From the NCBI GenBank assembly GCA_963920665.1, contig OY987266.1:5585001-5649000 (forward strand): a DNA stretch of 64,000 nt. Reading direction: 5' to 3'. This DNA comes from Straminergon stramineum. Lineage: Eukaryota > Streptophyta > Bryopsida > Hypnales > Calliergonaceae. A program made the translations under genes and the position numbers. The notes beneath the pieces were generated by a model. It did no database searches. It saw only the letters and a program-made list of their open reading frames with translations, and had not been told where the DNA came from. Below are positions 1 to 12,426 of this stretch, one piece after another (positions within the stretch are counted from its first letter, which is position 1; every line of letters starts with the position of its first letter).

Positions 1-761
1 TGCTGCTACTTGGTTGGTGTGGGAGAATTTTGTATTTCACATCATTGGCATAGGTGCAGTTAGTTAACTTGTCCAAAATGGTGGTTATGCATGGAAAATC
101 ATTACAAGTTAGTTAACCGGAGTTTGCACCGATTTTCGACCTGGCACATCGTGGTTAATGTGGGCATTAGTAACTAATTTAGGTTAGCTGAAATTGCTAC
201 TTGGTTGGTGTGGGCAGAGCTTTAGCTGCAAATTCATAAGAAATGGGAAGGGTATGAATGTTCACGGTGGTCCGGCCGCTCTCCCCTTAACCCACAAGCG
301 GACATTTGTGATTTTTTCTATATTGTCGAAATAGATTAATCATGAACCTCCAAGGAAGGGAACCAAATGTACCAATAAAAAGGAGAATTGATGTTCTTCG
401 TTTTTGAGGAGTAGAAATATTACTTCTTATATCTATTAGCTTCCAATGATTTTGAACTCATGATCGACTATTGCCTTTTCAAGGTGGACTCCCTAATTTC
501 CCCTGGGCAATTGAGGGTTAAGGTCTCCCCTTTCGTGCTGTGCTGGTGTCCTTGCGAAGTGGATTTAAGGACCGAGCATTTACGGCATTTCCAACTTTGG
601 AAGCGTTTTTGTTTTTAAAACATATTTCTGTCCAGATTCACATGGCAAGTGGGGGATTAACCGATGTTAGACATAAAAATTAATTCCTAATTCTAAACTA
701 TTATTATTTGTATGGAGTTCCCATGGCAAGGGTTTTAATGCCGTGGTTTTGGCTGTTACAG
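1..761. other. Probable MYC first intron or upstream DNA
   Basis: No exon recognised. It contains a 20-bp direct repeat (4-23 and 195-214) and a TTAA-flanked miniature element (287-521, listed separately). A splice acceptor ends it at 760-761, so at least the right part should be intron of the MYC gene. Confidence 0.6.
287..521. mobile_element. TTAA-flanked piggyBac-type MITE, 235 bp, in MYC intron
   Basis: Bounded by TTAA on both sides, with inverted ends CCTTAACCC and GGGTTAAGG. Its size matches the 230-231 bp class seen at 8725, 24017, 45609 and 63171. It carries no open frame of note. The interior has diverged, so membership rests on the ends and length. Confidence 0.6.
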
Positions 762-3700
762 TATGTTGGGTTGGGGAGATGGGTACTTCAAGGGTCCCAA
801 GGAGAATGAGGTTCCTGATACAAAGCGCATGGAACAGGGAGTGAGTGAAGAGGATCAGCAGCTGAGGCGGAAAGTGTTGAGGGAGTTGCAGGCTCTTGTG
901 AGCAATTCTGAAGAAGACATTAGTGACTATGTAACAGATACAGAATGGTTTTACCTAGTCTCGATGTCACACTCATTTGCCCACGGGGTGGGGTAAGCAT
1001 TGCAAGTCTAGCTCCTTTTTTCTGATTGCTTTTTGATGCCAGGGCTTCTTTTTCGCCCTTTTCAGAGCTTGGAGTACTAAAACCACTAATCTGTAGTGGG
1101 TATCTCCAATTTCAACTTCCTCACTGCGAGCATATGATAATGCAGGACCCCGGGTCAAGCATTAGCAACTGATAGTCCAGTGTGGCTCACTGAGGCAAAC
1201 AAGGCCCCCACTCATATCTGCACTCGAGCTCATTTGGCCAAGGTACGACTTTACGATTCTCCTTCTTAGTGTAGTGTGAATTTGTACTTTTCCCGTAAGT
1301 TAGATCTTACTGCATTTGTCAAGAGCCAGTATGATATTGTGACCTTACCCTGAATCATGGCAAATATTCTCTTGGTGATGCTGTCTAATAGTTCCTGAAA
1401 CAGTCTAATTCTATTGAAAACCATCTTCCTTTTGTTTAGATTTGATTTTCAATTTTCACTCTGTTCACTGTACAGAAAGTTTCATTCCGGCTTGCTGTCC
1501 TAGAACACCACTGATACCTTACTTCTATCATGAGTAATTTCTGCAGGATGGAATAATTATACCAGAGTAAAAATTTACAGAATAAGAGGCAAAGAGAGGT
1601 TTTGGACTGATTAGCTTCTGGTTGGTGGCTTTGTTTTATCTTTTATGCCGCTTCATCAATGCAGATGGCCGGCATTCAGGTATGGACAGGACTTGAGCAT
1701 TTTCTTTTGTCTCAGATTTAGTCACGCGGGGTGTTTTGTGATATTATGTTCTCTCGTATGAGCTTTTTCAGTTATATGGAATTGTCATCTAATTGAGCCA
1801 GAGTGCATCACTTGCGCGAGTTTTTTGCATTAGCGTCCCAATTTGTGTATCACATTCTTATCCGTAAGGTTTTCTTGTCCCTGCAGACAATTGTTTGTGT
1901 TCCAACAAAGGATGGTGTTGTCGAGCTAGGATCGACAGATCTGGTGAGTCTAGAGAAATCTCCAAGTGAGTTTATTGTTTTGGAAACCTCTTTTGCACAA
2001 TATAAGGATCAGTTCATATGTTGCAGAACAAGTTTCAAATAGCCGAATCTCCTTTTGGAAGTTTCTCCTGATCCATTATGGATTATGATATTCAAGGGGT
2101 TCTTTACTTTATTACAGATGTAGCACCTGCTAACACACCTTCTTTTGCTTTTGCAGATAAGGCAGAACCCGGAAGTTGTGCGCAGTATTAAGATGGCCTT
2201 TGACGAGCCATCATGGGGAGCAAGTCGAAGTCAAGTCATGGCACAGTCCTTGCTTGTGGACAGTGATGCGACGTTTTTCCCTCCTAGTCCAAGCATTGTG
2301 TCCTTGAACACGAGGTCCAGCCCAAGCGCAGTCAGTAGAGGCTCTGGACTGGGTAAAGATCAAGAACCACACTACAATACAGGTAGGAATGTTTCAGGCT
2401 CTTCAATGGCAAGTACCAGCTTCGATAACTTGGACTATCTGTGGCCGCAGTCCGAAGACATGCAAGTGAACGACGTAGTATCAGTTAACACCATGGAGAA
2501 GGATCAGGGTCAATCACATACGTATTATAGGCCACCCAGTCAGGAAGAGAAGCTTCCGTTTTCTGCCACAAGTCTAGTAAGCAAAACCAGGGTACCAGAA
2601 GTGAAATTTCCAAGTGTTGATAGATTAGCCTATGAAGTGCAGAGACCTTCACATGGACCCCCTTCGTACTCGTACTCTCCCGTTGGGGGGGATTTCAGCC
2701 AGGTCTTAAATTCTTCAGATTTCATGGGGATGAAGCGTCCAGTGCAAGAAGAGAAGGTGCGTGTTCCTGGAGCTTCAACGAAGCCTGTGGCTGAGAAGCC
2801 TATTGTTCCAGTTTCCAAACCTCCAAAGCAACAACAGATTACCATTTCAGGACCCCCAGTTAGTGGAAGTGGGCGCTCCAGCTTTGACCAGTCAGAACAT
2901 GATTGCCAAGAATCAGAAGCTGAAATCTCCGTCAAGGAGAGCAGTGCCGTGGAGTTCAGTCTGACTGTGGGTACGAAACCTCCTCGCAAGCGGGGTCGGA
3001 AGCCGGCTAATGACAGGGAGGAGCCTTTAAGCCATGTGCAGGCCGAAAGGCAACGAAGAGAAAAGCTCAATCAGCGCTTTTATGCTTTGCGAGCTGTGGT
3101 GCCCAACGTTTCCAAAGTGAGCGCTCTTCCTGTACCTCCTCTTTTTTCCTCTCTTTTAAAAGAGTTCATGAACGACTCCAATAGTACTGCGCCCGTTCAT
3201 TCCAATTGCTGTAAGACCACTAGTTGTTTTATATCACATTGAACAATGTGATATAAATCAATTAGTGTGTCTCACTCTAATTAAAATGAATGGTCTAGTT
3301 TAATAGTACCCTTGACTGTCAACCCTTCTTGTGTTCACAAGTTTTGAATTTTTGGCACATTTTGCAGTGTTTTTCGCAAACTAGAGCTAAGTATGAAAAC
3401 CGCAGTTGGGATACTAGTTCACGTCCACTTGTTGAAATATCTTTTAAACCAAGTGAATCGTAACGCCATTTCAGGTAGTCTCTATAGTAAACGTTGCCAA
3501 TTTTAACTGAGCTAGATTTTCTTAAATACCTCGGGGGGTGGGATTTCTACTAGGAATCTTTACATTATTACAATGCTCTTTCCATATATCATTGCTCTGC
3601 TTGATTAGTTTTCTTGCTTGTTGAACTGAAGTTTGGATGTTTGACGACAGATGGACAAAGCATCCTTGTTGGGGGACGCCATCGCGTACATTAACGAGCT

Positions 3701-4881
3701 GCAGGGCAAGCTGCAATTAGCAGAGGGTCAAATCAAGGACTTAAAAAGTCATGTAGTAGCGTCAAGTGACAGGTCCCAGGAGTCGCTCTCCATTGGCAGG
3801 GGCTCCATCAACCACCCCGTGAAAGATGTCTTGAGCAGAAGGCCGCAAGGGAGTGCTACCAGCACACCAGTCTCCAGTGGGAGCAAACCCATCATCTCCG
3901 TGCACATGCTGGACCAAGAGGCCATGATTCGTATCAGCGGCTTAAAAGACTCGTATGCCCTTGCGCAGATGATGATGGCTTTGCAAGAGCTTCGTTTGGA
4001 GGTTCAGCACTCCAATACCTCCACCGTCATGGGCGCCATCCTTCTCATTGTAATTGTAAAGGTGAGAGACAACATACCCTTGTTGAATTGGCCTTTAGAC
4101 CATCTCTTACACTTTTCCCTGCACTTACTGTGGGGGAGGAATCAGTGGTGTCAATTATACTGTGGATTGAAATGCCTCCAAATTTTGAAGACATTTTCAG
4201 TTTATGAAGATTCTGAGCTCATATGGCCCATGATCTTTAGTATTATTTTAAAACACAATAATTGCATGGGAAGGTGCTGAGGACTTTTTATTTTTGTTTT
4301 TCTGCTCGGAGCTACCTATTTCATGCTTTAAAGGTATGTTGGCACTTGGTGTTAAGAGTGGTGTTTGCAAAGTCTTATGAATGAATCTAGGAATAGTATG
4401 GAACAGGGTTAAGACTGTTATGTACAGGTGTTGCAACGTGGCTGTTTAGTATGAGGATCTAATGAATGGTTCTCAAGACTTTTTAATATTGATGCAAGGG
4501 AGCATGCATATATATGACATTTGAAGGCCTCCAATTTTCGACTGTTAAATTTCACAGGAATAGTAACATTGTTTTGAAAATCTATGATTCTCATTTGGCT
4601 ACAAGCAAATAATATTTTCTAATTATATTTGATTTTATATATGCAAATCAGCTTATAATGATGGTCCCATATGCTTTGAATTGTTTTTTGCTGCACCTCG
4701 CTGATTAGATAATTTTATCCTTAAAACTGTTATTTTTGAGCTGCTTGAAACTGGATTTGGAAATTGATTATAGGAATTGTACCATCTGCAGATTGATCCA
4801 ACTGAGCATTACACTCAAGAACAGCTATGTGCAGTTCTTGAGAGATCCTGTCCACCATACAAGGAAGAGGGTCACGTATAA
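762..4881 (+). CDS. MYC: MYC2-like bHLH transcription factor, 5'-partial
   Basis: Nuclear bHLH activator of the jasmonate-type MYC group (subgroup IIId/e), expected to bind G-box/E-box DNA and be repressed by JAZ proteins. Predicted exons are 762-992, 1146-1242, 1665-1679 (15 nt), 1887-1943, 2157-3116, 3651-4061 and 4792-4881; all have AG/GT borders and matching phases and give about 619 residues. The bHLH-MYC_N domain begins at [10 protein letters not shown] and continues through [12 protein letters not shown] (activation/JAZ-binding region) to [18 protein letters not shown] basic KRGRKP stretch precedes the bHLH. The basic region [11 protein letters not shown] keeps the His-Glu-Arg contacts, helix 2 contains [16 protein letters not shown], and an ACT-like C-terminal region follows. 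The exon at 762 opens with one base of a split codon, so an upstream exon of about 60 residues (the usual WTYAIFWQ-type segment) is missing. I could not find it in 1-761. An intron splits the bHLH just before MDKASLL. The family call is certain; exon ends are predictions. Confidence 0.93.
1665..1679 (+). other. 15-nt microexon of the MYC gene
   Basis: Encodes MAGIQ between an AG (1663-1664) and a GTATGG donor (1680). It joins ...TRAHLAK to [10 protein letters not shown] in phase 0, giving the continuous AK-MAGIQ-TIVC run expected in MYC_N domains. Skipping it would keep frame but delete five residues of the domain. Confidence 0.85.
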
Positions 4882-5378
4882 GCGGGTTTATCAAGACGAT
4901 CACAAAAATTCCTTCGCAACGATGGCCACCTTTCAATGAGTTTGAACGGGGGTGGTGATCAGATTCTTTTTCCTTCCACAGTTGTCACCAAGAAAGAAAG
5001 AACCGGTGTGAGTTGGTGGCAGGGTCTACTGGGGCAGATTAATGTTGAAGCCCATCTGCTTGATTCAAAGTAAACAATAGGACAGTGATTCAACATCTTG
5101 ATGAAGTTTTGGGTGAGTAGTAGATGTACATTATTGGGCGGTTATTCCCAAGTACATGATGTAAACATTTAACTTGTAAGTTAGTTACAGGAGATGGTTT
5201 GCAAGATTCAAAAGGTATTGACCAATCATTTGATTGTACACACTGACTGCATACATGATACTGGATATATGAGATTCCGTTGACAGACGAAGTGCTTATC
5301 ATGATGTGAAAAATTATATTTGTTACATTTTTAACATGAGTTTGCAGCTATTTGCAAATTGCTTTACAGAGAAGAATT

Positions 5379-5513
5379 TTGTTTCTAAAAAACAAGTTCA
5401 ATTTCTGTGCATCGGAAGTTAATTGTTTCTAAAACACAAGTTCAATTTCTGTGCAACGGAAGTTCTTTGTTTCTGAAAAACAAATTCAATTTCTGCACAT
5501 CGGAAGTTATTTG
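5379..5513. repeat. Three imperfect tandem copies of about 45 bp
   Basis: Copies start near 5379, 5427 and 5467. Each contains a TTGTTTCT-AAAACA block followed by TTCAATTTCTG and CGGAAGTT. The array lies between the convergent 3' ends of the MYC and START-like genes, about 500 bp past the MYC stop. Confidence 0.8.
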
Positions 5514-5641
5514 TTCCAATGTGTAAACGAGTATGAATTCTCGACTAATTTTGCAAGCAGTCTTCACTGGCTGCTGACGACCGCGTCACTCGTTCAAAAT
5601 TGTAGTTGCACACTTTTGTACAGCAACTTTCTGAGTGGTGT

Positions 5642-7744
5642 TCATGTTGCGGAGATTCGTCTGATCTGCTGGACCCTTTCAGCTTCTACAGAAAGATCCT
5701 GCAGAACTGCTCTCACCTGGCTGCCTAGTATGTGCGACACGTACGAAGCTGCACAATTTAAATCCGTACAACAAAAATGTCAATAATACTAAATCTAATT
5801 TGAATGGTAGTACAAATAGTGCAGCTTCTTGTAGCGGTATTGAAAGATCAAAAGGGTTAAGAATATCGAACTGAAATTGAAATCCAAATTTTCACTTCGG
5901 AGAAATTTCTTCGGTCAAAGCATTGTTAAGTAGGATTTAATTCGAGGTTTTAGATTGGACCATGTTGAAATAATTATACATTCTTTTAAATAGGTCTTAA
6001 TAAACAGCCTCAATTTTCTAAAAGAAAACTGAAATTTTCACGCTGCAAAGCCACTTCCACCACATAAATGCATTATAAATATGTAAGCAGTACCTAATGG
6101 GCCAGGTGGAAGCATTGACGGCAAAACCTCCTGTGTAACCACCACATTGCAACCCATCGGCTTGCCATTTATCATTCGTGGTTCTACACCCCAGTAGCCA
6201 TTGAACATCTTCAAAAATCCAGGCTCATTCCTACAGCCACGAAAAATCAGCAAAACCAATGTCAACAAACAAATCATCATTGAAGTTAAAAGACAGTAAC
6301 ATTGGAAAATCACAGAAAATGTGCTGCAAGGTATTTTGTCTTGTATTGTAGACATAAAAATAAATTGAAAACCTGATATTGCTACCATAACCTTTCAAAG
6401 ACTGTCACATATTAAAGGGATACTCACAATAATCAACAGTTAGTGAAATGATATGAAGTGTACTGGCATGTGCAGGTCAGTGAAACTCACAACTTATATG
6501 AGACCGCTTTCCTGCTAGGATCCTCTTCTACTTTCATTTTCATATCAAATGTTCCCGACAAAAACATCATGTTCCAATGCGCGTGCTGCGTTACGAATTT
6601 CCCCTCGTCATTATTCTCCACTTCAACTTTCGACACCGTTTTGAAGATATCAGGATTTTTCTCATAATCTGTAAGGATTCCATATGTAATATCTGGATCC
6701 ACTGCCATGCTCATGTATCCCTTAATCTCGAAAAAACCATTCTGTCCATGCATTACAAGAATAACATAACGATCAGCGAAACCGCGTTACACACTACAAA
6801 GTCAAAGACTTGAAACTGTTCAATCAATCAATTCATTATTATTAACGGTGCAAATCAAACTTTACATTCGCAGCAGGGGCAAAGACAGACCCTCTGGAAA
6901 TAACTTATAGCCAGACCTGCTGAAGAACGCAAACACTCAAGAGAACAAAGACAGCATGTGAGAAAACGCAGGAACAATGATTCCAATATTTGCAGTAGAA
7001 TTATATTTTTTGAAGATACCTTCTTCTCAACTGAGACTTCTGCAGGTCCCGTCGTGCCTCTGCACCCATAAATGATTCAAATGAGTACAACAGCATCATG
7101 AAATTCGACATTAACTCTGGATTATAATACGTCCAAATATTGTACTGCATTATAATAACTCTCCCCAACCAAAAATACTCTTCCTCCAGCTCAAATGGAC
7201 ATATCTCCTAATAACAATCTACCGAAATGAGACTCACCTCATGATACACAATGCACTGTAAACGTTATCAGATGAAGGAAGATGAACAAAACAGATTATG
7301 ATTTCATCTACAAAATTATGATAGAAGCTCTCCACGCTCAACCCCTAATGGACCAAACACTCAAAAGACCAATCCAACTGATCATAGTGTGAAAAACCAT
7401 AATTCAAGTGTAAGGCCAAATTTTATATCACCAGGATCAGTGAAGAACATTGCATGTGTAGATCAAAAATCAAGTCAAAGTGTCCAGATATGACGTACTC
7501 AAAATTTGAATTAGCAGGTTTGTTGTCCATGGACAGAACAGGAAATGTTCAGGAACAGAAGCCAATCAGTTCATTTTCACCTGGCCAAGGGAGACGTGCT
7601 GCGTGGACGGAGCTTCGTCGGCGAAGTGTCCCGATTGGTAGCAGCATCTCTTGCGGCGTTGATTTCTTCTCGACGTCGTCTCACGAGTGTCGGTGATCGC
7701 CGGTTGCTGCCGAACGAGTCGCCGGAAGGCTTGTTCCGCACCAT
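5642..7744 (-). CDS. START-like / polyketide cyclase-fold lipid-binding protein
   Basis: A five-exon gene of 224 residues, probably binding a lipid or other hydrophobic ligand in a helix-grip pocket; the ligand is unknown. Exons in transcript order are 7581-7744, 7020-7059, 6491-6741, 6094-6230 and 5642-5724. All introns are GT-AG and the phases add up to exactly 225 codons. The first about 55 residues are Arg/Ser/Pro-rich (MVRNKPSGDSFG...), could be an organelle transit peptide, and contain no recognised domain. The SRPBCC/START-like domain runs from VEKKNGFFEIKGYMSM through ILTDYEKNPDIFKTVSKVEV and HAHWNMMFLSGTF to VVVTQEVLPSMLPPGPLG. The C-terminus is a charged helix ending RRISAT. The start is the first ATG in frame; TTG codons further upstream are not used. 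Plants have several such proteins annotated as polyketide cyclase/dehydrase and lipid transport superfamily. I do not assign a specific orthologue. Confidence 0.88.
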
Positions 7745-8422
7745 CTCACCTCGCCGGAAAACTTCTTGCAGCAACGTGAAAACTATTGTGAAATAAATCT
7801 AAACCGGGAATTGCAAACCGGGAATCTCTTCCTCCGCCAAAGATTCCCTCAATTCTAACTTCCACTACAAAAAATCCTCAAAAATTCAAACTCCTCTAAC
7901 TGTCAAACAGTTCAAAACATTCAATCCCGCGCTACCTTTCACAAACTTTCTCCTCCACCACACTACCGCTCCAACTCAATTCAGGTCATCCACAGCAATT
8001 CCTCGAGGCACATTCTAATATAACGCAGGGCACTTCAACTCAAAGGTCGTCAATTACGCTTATCTTGCAATTAACTGGCAGCTTCGGACTAATGCAAAAT
8101 TTCAAGCGAAGAAATTCAGTACAAAACGTACGTGCGGAGCGGAATGCATTAGAAGCAATGATCCACAACAAGTGAGAGCTCGAGGACAATTAAATGATTC
8201 TCAAGCTGCCGTGCGGACGTGCAAATTTAAACCTGAGGCCGAGGCCGAGTACTAAAGGCAGAGCGCGTAGCAATTAGGGCATTACTACGGACTTTCCTTC
8301 TTCATTGTTTTGTTTCCAAGTGTGCTCTAGGCATGCAATGGCACGCGGGCTTCGGTGGCGTCAGCAGCTTGCTCTGCAAGAGAAGCGGATGCAAGGGCCC
8401 CTCGTCATCCACGCCGGTTATC
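7745..8422. other. Promoter-side flank of the START-like gene
   Basis: No gene seen. It should hold the 5' UTR and promoter of the minus-strand gene. It becomes more GC-rich towards 8200-8420. No motif stands out enough to call. Confidence 0.4.
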
Positions 8423-8670
8423 TACACTAAATAGTGAAATTAGGCTGCCTTAACAATTAGGTTGCCTTACCCCCCAAGAATTACTATACATGCCATCAAA
8501 GTCCATAAATATTGCTACAAATATTCTCGTTCATACACATGGAGGTTTATGAGTCCCAATTACAACAATATCTAATTCAAAAGTAGTGAATTCTTGTACA
8601 ATACCAGTAAATATTTATTTAGTGTCAAATGTCAAGAAAGTGGGGCAACCTAATTTCACTATTTAGTGTA
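8423..8670. mobile_element. TA-flanked MITE, 248 bp (copy 1)
   Basis: Inverted ends of about 25 bp: CACTAAATAGTGAAATTAGG on the left and its reverse complement on the right, each bordered by TA. A second copy lies at 33704-33935. The ends begin CACTA, but the flanks match as TA rather than as a 3-bp duplication, so a Tc1/mariner-type origin fits better than CACTA. Confidence 0.82.
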
Positions 8671-8724
8671 ACTTACTTACAATGCCAACTCCACCTTCCT
8701 ATGAGTGATTATTTTGTAACTAGC

Positions 8725-8954
8725 TTAATCCTTGAACGTCGGACTGGTGACCGTGGAAATCAGCCATTTTGGAACCATGTGACATCATCCACTTCAGAAA
8801 AACCAGAAATACTCGTTGGGAGTCAAACTAATGTAGAAGATCTTCCCTTTCCACCCCTAATTCCGAGGATGAATAGTTGCAATTCTGTCCTACACATGAG
8901 AATTCCTTGTCATTCATCGGACAATAATCGTCCACCACGTCATTCAAGGGTTAA
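8725..8954 (+). mobile_element. TTAA-flanked piggyBac-type MITE, 230 bp (class C, copy 1)
   Basis: Starts TTAATCCTTGAACGTCGG and ends CATTCAAGGGTTAA. The interior matches 24017-24246 and, inverted, 63171-63401: shared blocks include GACTGGTGACCGTGGAAAT, AGATCTTCCCTTTCCACC and GAGGATGAATAGTTGCAA. Short open frames across it are shared only because the copies are related. Confidence 0.85.
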
Positions 8955-11063
8955 GTTAAATGAACTCATCTCTCTTTCCTCTCTCCTTCTCTCTTTAAAT
9001 TTCTCTAAAATGCAATTTCCCTCATAAGACGCAATTCCTCAAAATTGCAATTTCTCATAAACGTAATTTCCCTGAAAAGCAATTTCTCTCAAATTCCATT
9101 TCCTGGCACCTGACAAATGAACATGATGAATCAGCGCGAAGCAATTTCCGCACCTGCTGCCTGGCTGCTGCATGGAGTGACCTCCACGGAGCGTCTCCCT
9201 GGGAGACGTGGGAGGCCTGGCGACAACCAAAATGTCGACGACCCCGCCGAACGTTCGCTGCACCTTACCTTAGCTCGGCGAGTTTTGAAAATTGCAAATG
9301 AAAATGCCTGAGCTAATTCCGAGCAAGAGCCTGAATTTTTTTTATTGTTTCTTCTGTTTTTCCCCCTTTCCAAGAGGAAAAATGAATGAAGAACTGAAGT
9401 GGAATGAGCGGACGGACTGAGTAAGGCTCCATGCGAGCACGGGCGGGCACGCGCATGGCAGCAGATGGAGCACGAGCAGCAACAAGCCACAGAAAGAGGG
9501 ACAAATCACGACAGGACAGGACAGTCAATTACAGTCAAGTGCAGGAGCTGCGCCAGCTGCCTGAACTTATTTATTAAGGGAAGCTCCCCCCCGTCGCCGG
9601 AGTCTCGCTCAATTTGCAGGGGGGCCTGGTGTGGCGCTCTCCGTTTTGTCTGCAGGGGTAACGTCACACTGTACGTTAAGTTAGCAGAGTTTTAGAGGCT
9701 TCCACCAGTTCCCACAAGAGAGCGGCAGGCCGGCAAGTGTCTGTCTGTTGTTTGTCTGGCTCACCTGGCTGCTGGCTGCAGGCAGATACGGAGTAGAATT
9801 AAAGAGAATCCTCCGGGCACTGGACAGGACCCTGCAAAACACAGAACGCCTGCATTAACTAACAGACCCCTGAAAGGACGCCCAGCAGAAATGAAAATGG
9901 TATCATCCGTACACTGACTACTGTAGTGACTACCTGACGCTCTGCAGATTTACGATTCCTGTCAAGCGTTTTCTTTTCCTGAAAGGGGCTGTAAGGCAGT
10001 AGTAAACTAGTAATATATAATATAGTCCAATCAGCCCAATGCAGTGTCACCCAATTCCGCCATCTACTGGACCCTCCCATTTGCGCCCAAGTCTCCCACT
10101 CTCACTTCTCTTCTCTTGATGAGTGTGTAAGGTAGGAGGTGCAGAAACTGCCCATTTCAGAGCATTCTGTCTTAGGATGTCTTCTATGCTGATCAAAGCG
10201 TTTTCTGACAAATTTTCAGAGAAAGAAGAGAGGGAGACACATCCATCACAATTTGATTTGTAATTCTTAGAGATAAACTGAATTAGATATGATTTTCTAA
10301 AGATCACAATAGTAGGGTGCTTTTTGAGTCCATAGGTTTTGGCATGAAATGTCAAACACTTGTCCTTTAATGGTGCAAATGGAGTCCCTAAATGAAGGTG
10401 TGCTAACCTTAAACTGCAACAACATGGTGCATTTAATTGTCTAGGATGACACAAAGTCTCCCATCACTCATAACTCCACATTATGTGCACTGAATTTTTG
10501 TCAACTTCCTAATCAAACTCAATCTCCAACCATTCCTAAAAGTGTGCAATGAGAACCCCCAATTGGCACGAATACTTCAATGGGCTCTTTTTTTTCATTC
10601 CTACAGTGGCAATTCATGGTACACTCTAGGAACAGTTCTTAGAGCATGGGCAGAGTTTGCACCTCCTACCTTAACATAACTTAATTTCAGCCCAATTTTA
10701 TTTGTTGCCTAGTTCTGTCACCCTACTTTTGGCCCCAATCCCATCTAAAAAACATCCAAATCCATTCGTTTTAGAACAAAATCATAGCATTTCAGGACAA
10801 GGGGTAATGTATTGATCCTTTTAATGGTGAATAGTTACTTAGTACTTAATTGAACCATTAGAAGGGATTTGGGGCTTCATAAAGATTGTTTTAGAGTTGT
10901 TCTTCTATTGTTCCCCTTGCTGTGAACGAGAGATATGTGGTCAAAGTATTAAATATTAAAAAGTATCCAATGGCGGTTATGGGTTGTTTATAGAACATTG
11001 TAACTCCACTTTATGGGTGGTTCTGTAATTTCAAGGGAGATTACTTCTGAAATTTATAGAAAT
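8955..11063. other. Gene-free stretch, locally GC-rich
   Basis: 9100-9850 is GC-rich with several overlapping short open frames on both strands. None resembles a known protein and none is backed by splice-consistent neighbours. It may be an untranslated or noncoding transcript, or old gene debris. 10100-11060 is AT-rich with nothing recognised. Confidence 0.3.
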
Positions 11064-11560
11064 CATTAGGAAAAGTTTGAGCTCAAAAGAAGGTTGTTTA
11101 AGGGCTGGTTCCCCAAACTGTGAACTTCTGACTGCTGGCCAGAATATTAAAAAATTAATTAATTAATTTTAAATTTTTAAAATGATAATTATTAATAAAA
11201 TAATAATCATAATAAACTTGAATAAATAATTAAAAAATAATAAAAAAATAATCTCAATCTGATGTGGCACTAGTCAAATATCTAACAGATTTTTTACTTT
11301 TGTAATTTCGGATTTATTTTAATAAAAGAAAAAAATTCCGTAAAAAAAGTTTTTTTCAATATTTTTTAGAATTGTATCTGCAAGCCCTGCAGGCCCTTCA
11401 AGCCCTGCAGTTCACTTAATTTAAAATTAAATTTAAAAATAAATAAAATTTGATTTTTAATTTTTAATTTTTAATTTTTAAAAAATTCCTTGTATCCAAC
11501 TAGCGTTTCCCGCTGTTCGGGAACTAACAGCCTTCTTTTGAGCTCAAACTTTTCCTAATG
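11064..11560. mobile_element. MITE with about 35-bp inverted ends, 497 bp
   Basis: The left end CATTAGGAAAAGTTTGAGCT is matched by its reverse complement at 11541-11560, and the match runs on past AAAAGAAGG. Just inside, GGGCTGGTTCCC faces GGGAACTAACAGCC. The interior is A/T homopolymer-rich with no open frame. Confidence 0.8.
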
Positions 11561-12426
11561 TACAATTTTCATCGTAAAGTTATGATTCCACTTGGATTTC
11601 ATTTGTGAAACATCGGGACACCTTTGAAAAATATGTGCTACTCTTAGAGTTGGCCCCAAGCCATATTCAGATTGCAAATTAGTGTGGTAATACACTTGTC
11701 TACCTTACTTTGGACAAGCAATTAGTTGTTATTATTGAAGAATGGCATCAAGTTCACAACTACTTATGGATGGCTTAAGGGTAATTAATAAAGATGTGGT
11801 TCAAAACATGTTGGTTTAGGTGGACTTAATTGTGAAAAAAATTACTTTATCAAAATAAATTGTAGCATCAACTAATAAAAGAAGTGCTTTTAGAATGTTA
11901 AACTTGTGCTTTGAAAACACTCATCAAATAGGATTAGGGTGGTAGATCTTTGATTTTGAACCTTTTTAAAATGGTCATAACCTCCACTTACTAATGATTC
12001 TATGTTTTTGGTTTAAGAATTCATATCAATTTGAATTTCGTAATATGATTCCACTTGTATTTCAATCAATTCAAGTAATTCTTTCTCTGAAAAATACATG
12101 CAACAATCAATGCATTGCACAAAATACCCAGATTACAAATTTGGGTGGTCATAGGTTGTTCTACCTTAGATAACACAAGAGGTTAAAGTGGTCATTTAAA
12201 GTCTACGATTTTTTATCCATGGGAAAAACATCGGAATTTTTTATGTGCCACCCATGGTAAATTTTGAAATTTTTTAATGAAAATTCGGATTTTAGAGGCC
12301 CCAAATTAGCTTGGAGTGGTGAAAAACACGGCATTTATCAACCACAAAATAGAGGTAAATTTTTATATTTACCTTCAATTTCCTTCATCTTTCTTCAATT
12401 TTTGTGTACAAGAATTTGAAATGATG

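Noticed and set aside
2630..3070. 146-codon minus-strand frame
   Set aside because: It lies wholly inside the large MYC exon on the other strand and has no domain.
8629..9027. Frames at 8629 and 23990 with similar proteins as a gene family
   Set aside because: The similarity ends at the TTAA borders of a MITE; the shared peptide is a by-product of the repeat.
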